Below are positions 37,615 through 38,262 of a stretch of DNA of 38,262 nucleotides, one piece after another. The notes under the pieces were generated by a model. It ran no database searches. It was not told the origin of the DNA and worked only from the letters and a program-made list of their open reading frames with translations. How positions within the stretch are numbered: the first letter of the stretch is position 1; each line of letters begins with the position of its first letter. Origin of the DNA: Parcubacteria group bacterium Gr01-1014_33. GTDB lineage: Bacteria > Patescibacteriota > Minisyncoccia > Sungbacterales > HO2-52-23. The stretch lies in assembly GCA_007376125.1 (NCBI GenBank), contig VMFQ01000007.1, positions 1 to 38,262 of the forward strand. Reading direction: 5' to 3'. The position numbers were made by a program, and so were the translations under genes.

Positions 37615-37776
37615 AGACCTACTGCACAATAATTTTCGTGACGAAATTTCAGAATTTTGAGACAAAATCGCTGAATAAATTTTGCGGCTTATCTGGAGGA
37701 TACGCCAAAAAATTTTGAGGCGATTTTGGCCGAAATTCTGAAGTTGCAGTAGAAGGATTATTGTGCAGTAGGTCTT
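37615..37776. mobile_element. Hairpin MITE-like element, family B, 162 bp, TSD TAT
   Basis: Perfect ends AGACCTACTGCACAATAAT and complement. TAT is duplicated at 37612-37614 and 37777-37779. The interior read backwards has TTCTACTGCAACTTCAGAA, as in the element at 1059. It sits 10 bp after the mutY stop, so it does not disrupt a gene. Confidence 0.9.
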
Positions 37777-37982
37777 ATGTATATTGTGTATCGTTCTTCT
37801 ACTGGGCATGCCAACTGCTTGGGAGTTTCTCCATCCAATGGAGTAACTACTCGTACTGACTTCTCACACGACAAGATGTTCATACAAACAGGTGGCATAT
37901 GCATGCTTTTCTCATGTATAGATTGAATTGCAGTAGAGAGCCATATATATCTTCCGAAATCTTTCCCATGGAATATACCCTA

Positions 37983-38024
37983 CCACTAAAATTCATCCCA
38001 CGATCGTGGGATGAATTTTAGTGG
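37983..38024. repeat. Perfect 42-bp palindrome, CGATCG-centred, copy 4
   Basis: The left half CCACTAAAATTCATCCCACGA pairs perfectly with the right half. It matches the palindrome at 23933 except for one compensated T-A to C-G change and the outermost pairs. Confidence 0.95.
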
Positions 38025-38121
38025 ATGCCCATGGAACTTCGGCATTGTACCATTGCTCACACTGCGAAAGCACCATTTCCTTCAAGGAAAGAACAAAGGG
38101 AAAGTTGTATCACTGGGTGTG

Positions 38122-38251
38122 CCCCCACACTTACTTTTGCTCAATTCTTGTATGGCCATCATTCTTTCATGTTTTTTCTTCAATGAAAGAACAAGGACAC
38201 GCTCCACACACATGGAATTGGAAAAGCCATAAGCAAAAGTAGGTGTGGGGG
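38122..38251. mobile_element. CCCCCACACTTACTTTTGCT inverted-repeat element
   Basis: Twenty-base arms (38122-38141 and 38232-38251, one G-T mismatch). TGTG lies on both outer sides (38118-38121 and 38252-38255), a possible 4-bp duplication. The arms match the maf insert at 20071. Confidence 0.7.
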
Positions 38252-38262
38252 TGTGGATAACT

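Larger units (their letters stand above)
37780..38262. other. Degraded region at the window end
   Basis: No intact gene is recognised. One frame from about 37779 reads HANCLGVSPSNGVTTRTDFS and FPWNIPYH, interrupted by a stop and then by the palindrome at 37983; a frame after it reads ALYHCSHCESTISFKERTKG and LYHWVC before the repeat at 38122. The CxxC and the open stretches suggest a decayed gene cut by two palindromes, but no family is identifiable. Confidence 0.4.

Noticed and set aside
1-38262. tRNA, rRNA and tmRNA genes
   Set aside because: I looked for T-loop and acceptor patterns and conserved rRNA segments and saw none, though a dedicated scan would be needed to be certain.

Overview
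The window looks like a chromosome segment from a Candidate Phyla Radiation bacterium (Patescibacteria), most likely Parcubacteria-like. The basis is gene content: a DUF5674 protein, a cysteine-rich multi-zinc-ribbon protein, a rubrerythrin-VIT1/CCC1 fusion, a membrane-anchored cupredoxin, a DUF763 protein, and DNA glycosylases without Fe-S ligands. Genes are compact, mostly on the + strand, and many appear leaderless. TGA is used as a normal stop (for example the MutY and ABC-ATPase genes), so the code looks standard. I see no tRNA, rRNA or CRISPR array.

Layout. 1-1.7 kb: two kinase-like (APH-fold) paralogues, the second broken by two hairpin mobile elements. 2.4-9.0 kb: M24 aminopeptidase, MurB, SET protein, ATP-grasp (PurD-like) ligase, HPF and a GNAT/DUF2156-like protein. 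9.0-10.9 kb: a possible HExxH metallopeptidase preceded by an overlapping mini-ORF. 11.2-15.5 kb: a DNA-binding protein divergent from secA, then a cupin. 15.7-18.7 kb: a cluster of toxin-antitoxin-like pairs (AbrB/Doc with broken Doc, RelE type, AbiEii type) plus DUF5674. 18.8-21.9 kb: an orphan protein, a broken maf, a D-2-hydroxyacid dehydrogenase and an FMN reductase. 22-25.2 kb: the zinc-ribbon protein with fragments of relatives, a broken PPC-domain gene and a Nudix protein. 25.3-30.2 kb: uracil-DNA glycosylase, YdcF, a GHKL ATPase, an MBL-fold hydrolase, cupredoxin and a Nudix protein. 30.7-38.3 kb: RRM protein, VIT1/CCC1 transporter, broken DUF4258-like gene, ABC exporter, another RelE-type pair, DUF763, MutY and a degraded end.

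The dominant theme is palindromic repeats. At least ten sequence families of inverted repeats or perfect palindromes, most present two to four times, fill the intergenic space and also enter genes. Four elements (790-964, 1059-1217, 11152-11218, 37615-37776) have exact 3-bp A/T target duplications. Removing two of them with one duplication each restores a complete 332-codon gene. Other palindromes lie in frame inside secA and mutY, and a heptanucleotide array lies inside murB, so those proteins carry peptides with no counterpart in their families. This resembles Rickettsia palindromic elements in effect but involves different sequences.

A second theme is gene decay: the kinase-like gene, doc, maf, a PPC-domain gene and a DUF4258-like gene are each broken by insertion, single-base indel or internal deletion. 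A third is initiation: several genes have a -10 box about 6-7 nt before the start codon and no Shine-Dalgarno, while a minority (9112, 12200 minus strand, 18829, 36060) have strong Shine-Dalgarno sequences, and several of these also have their own intrinsic terminator.
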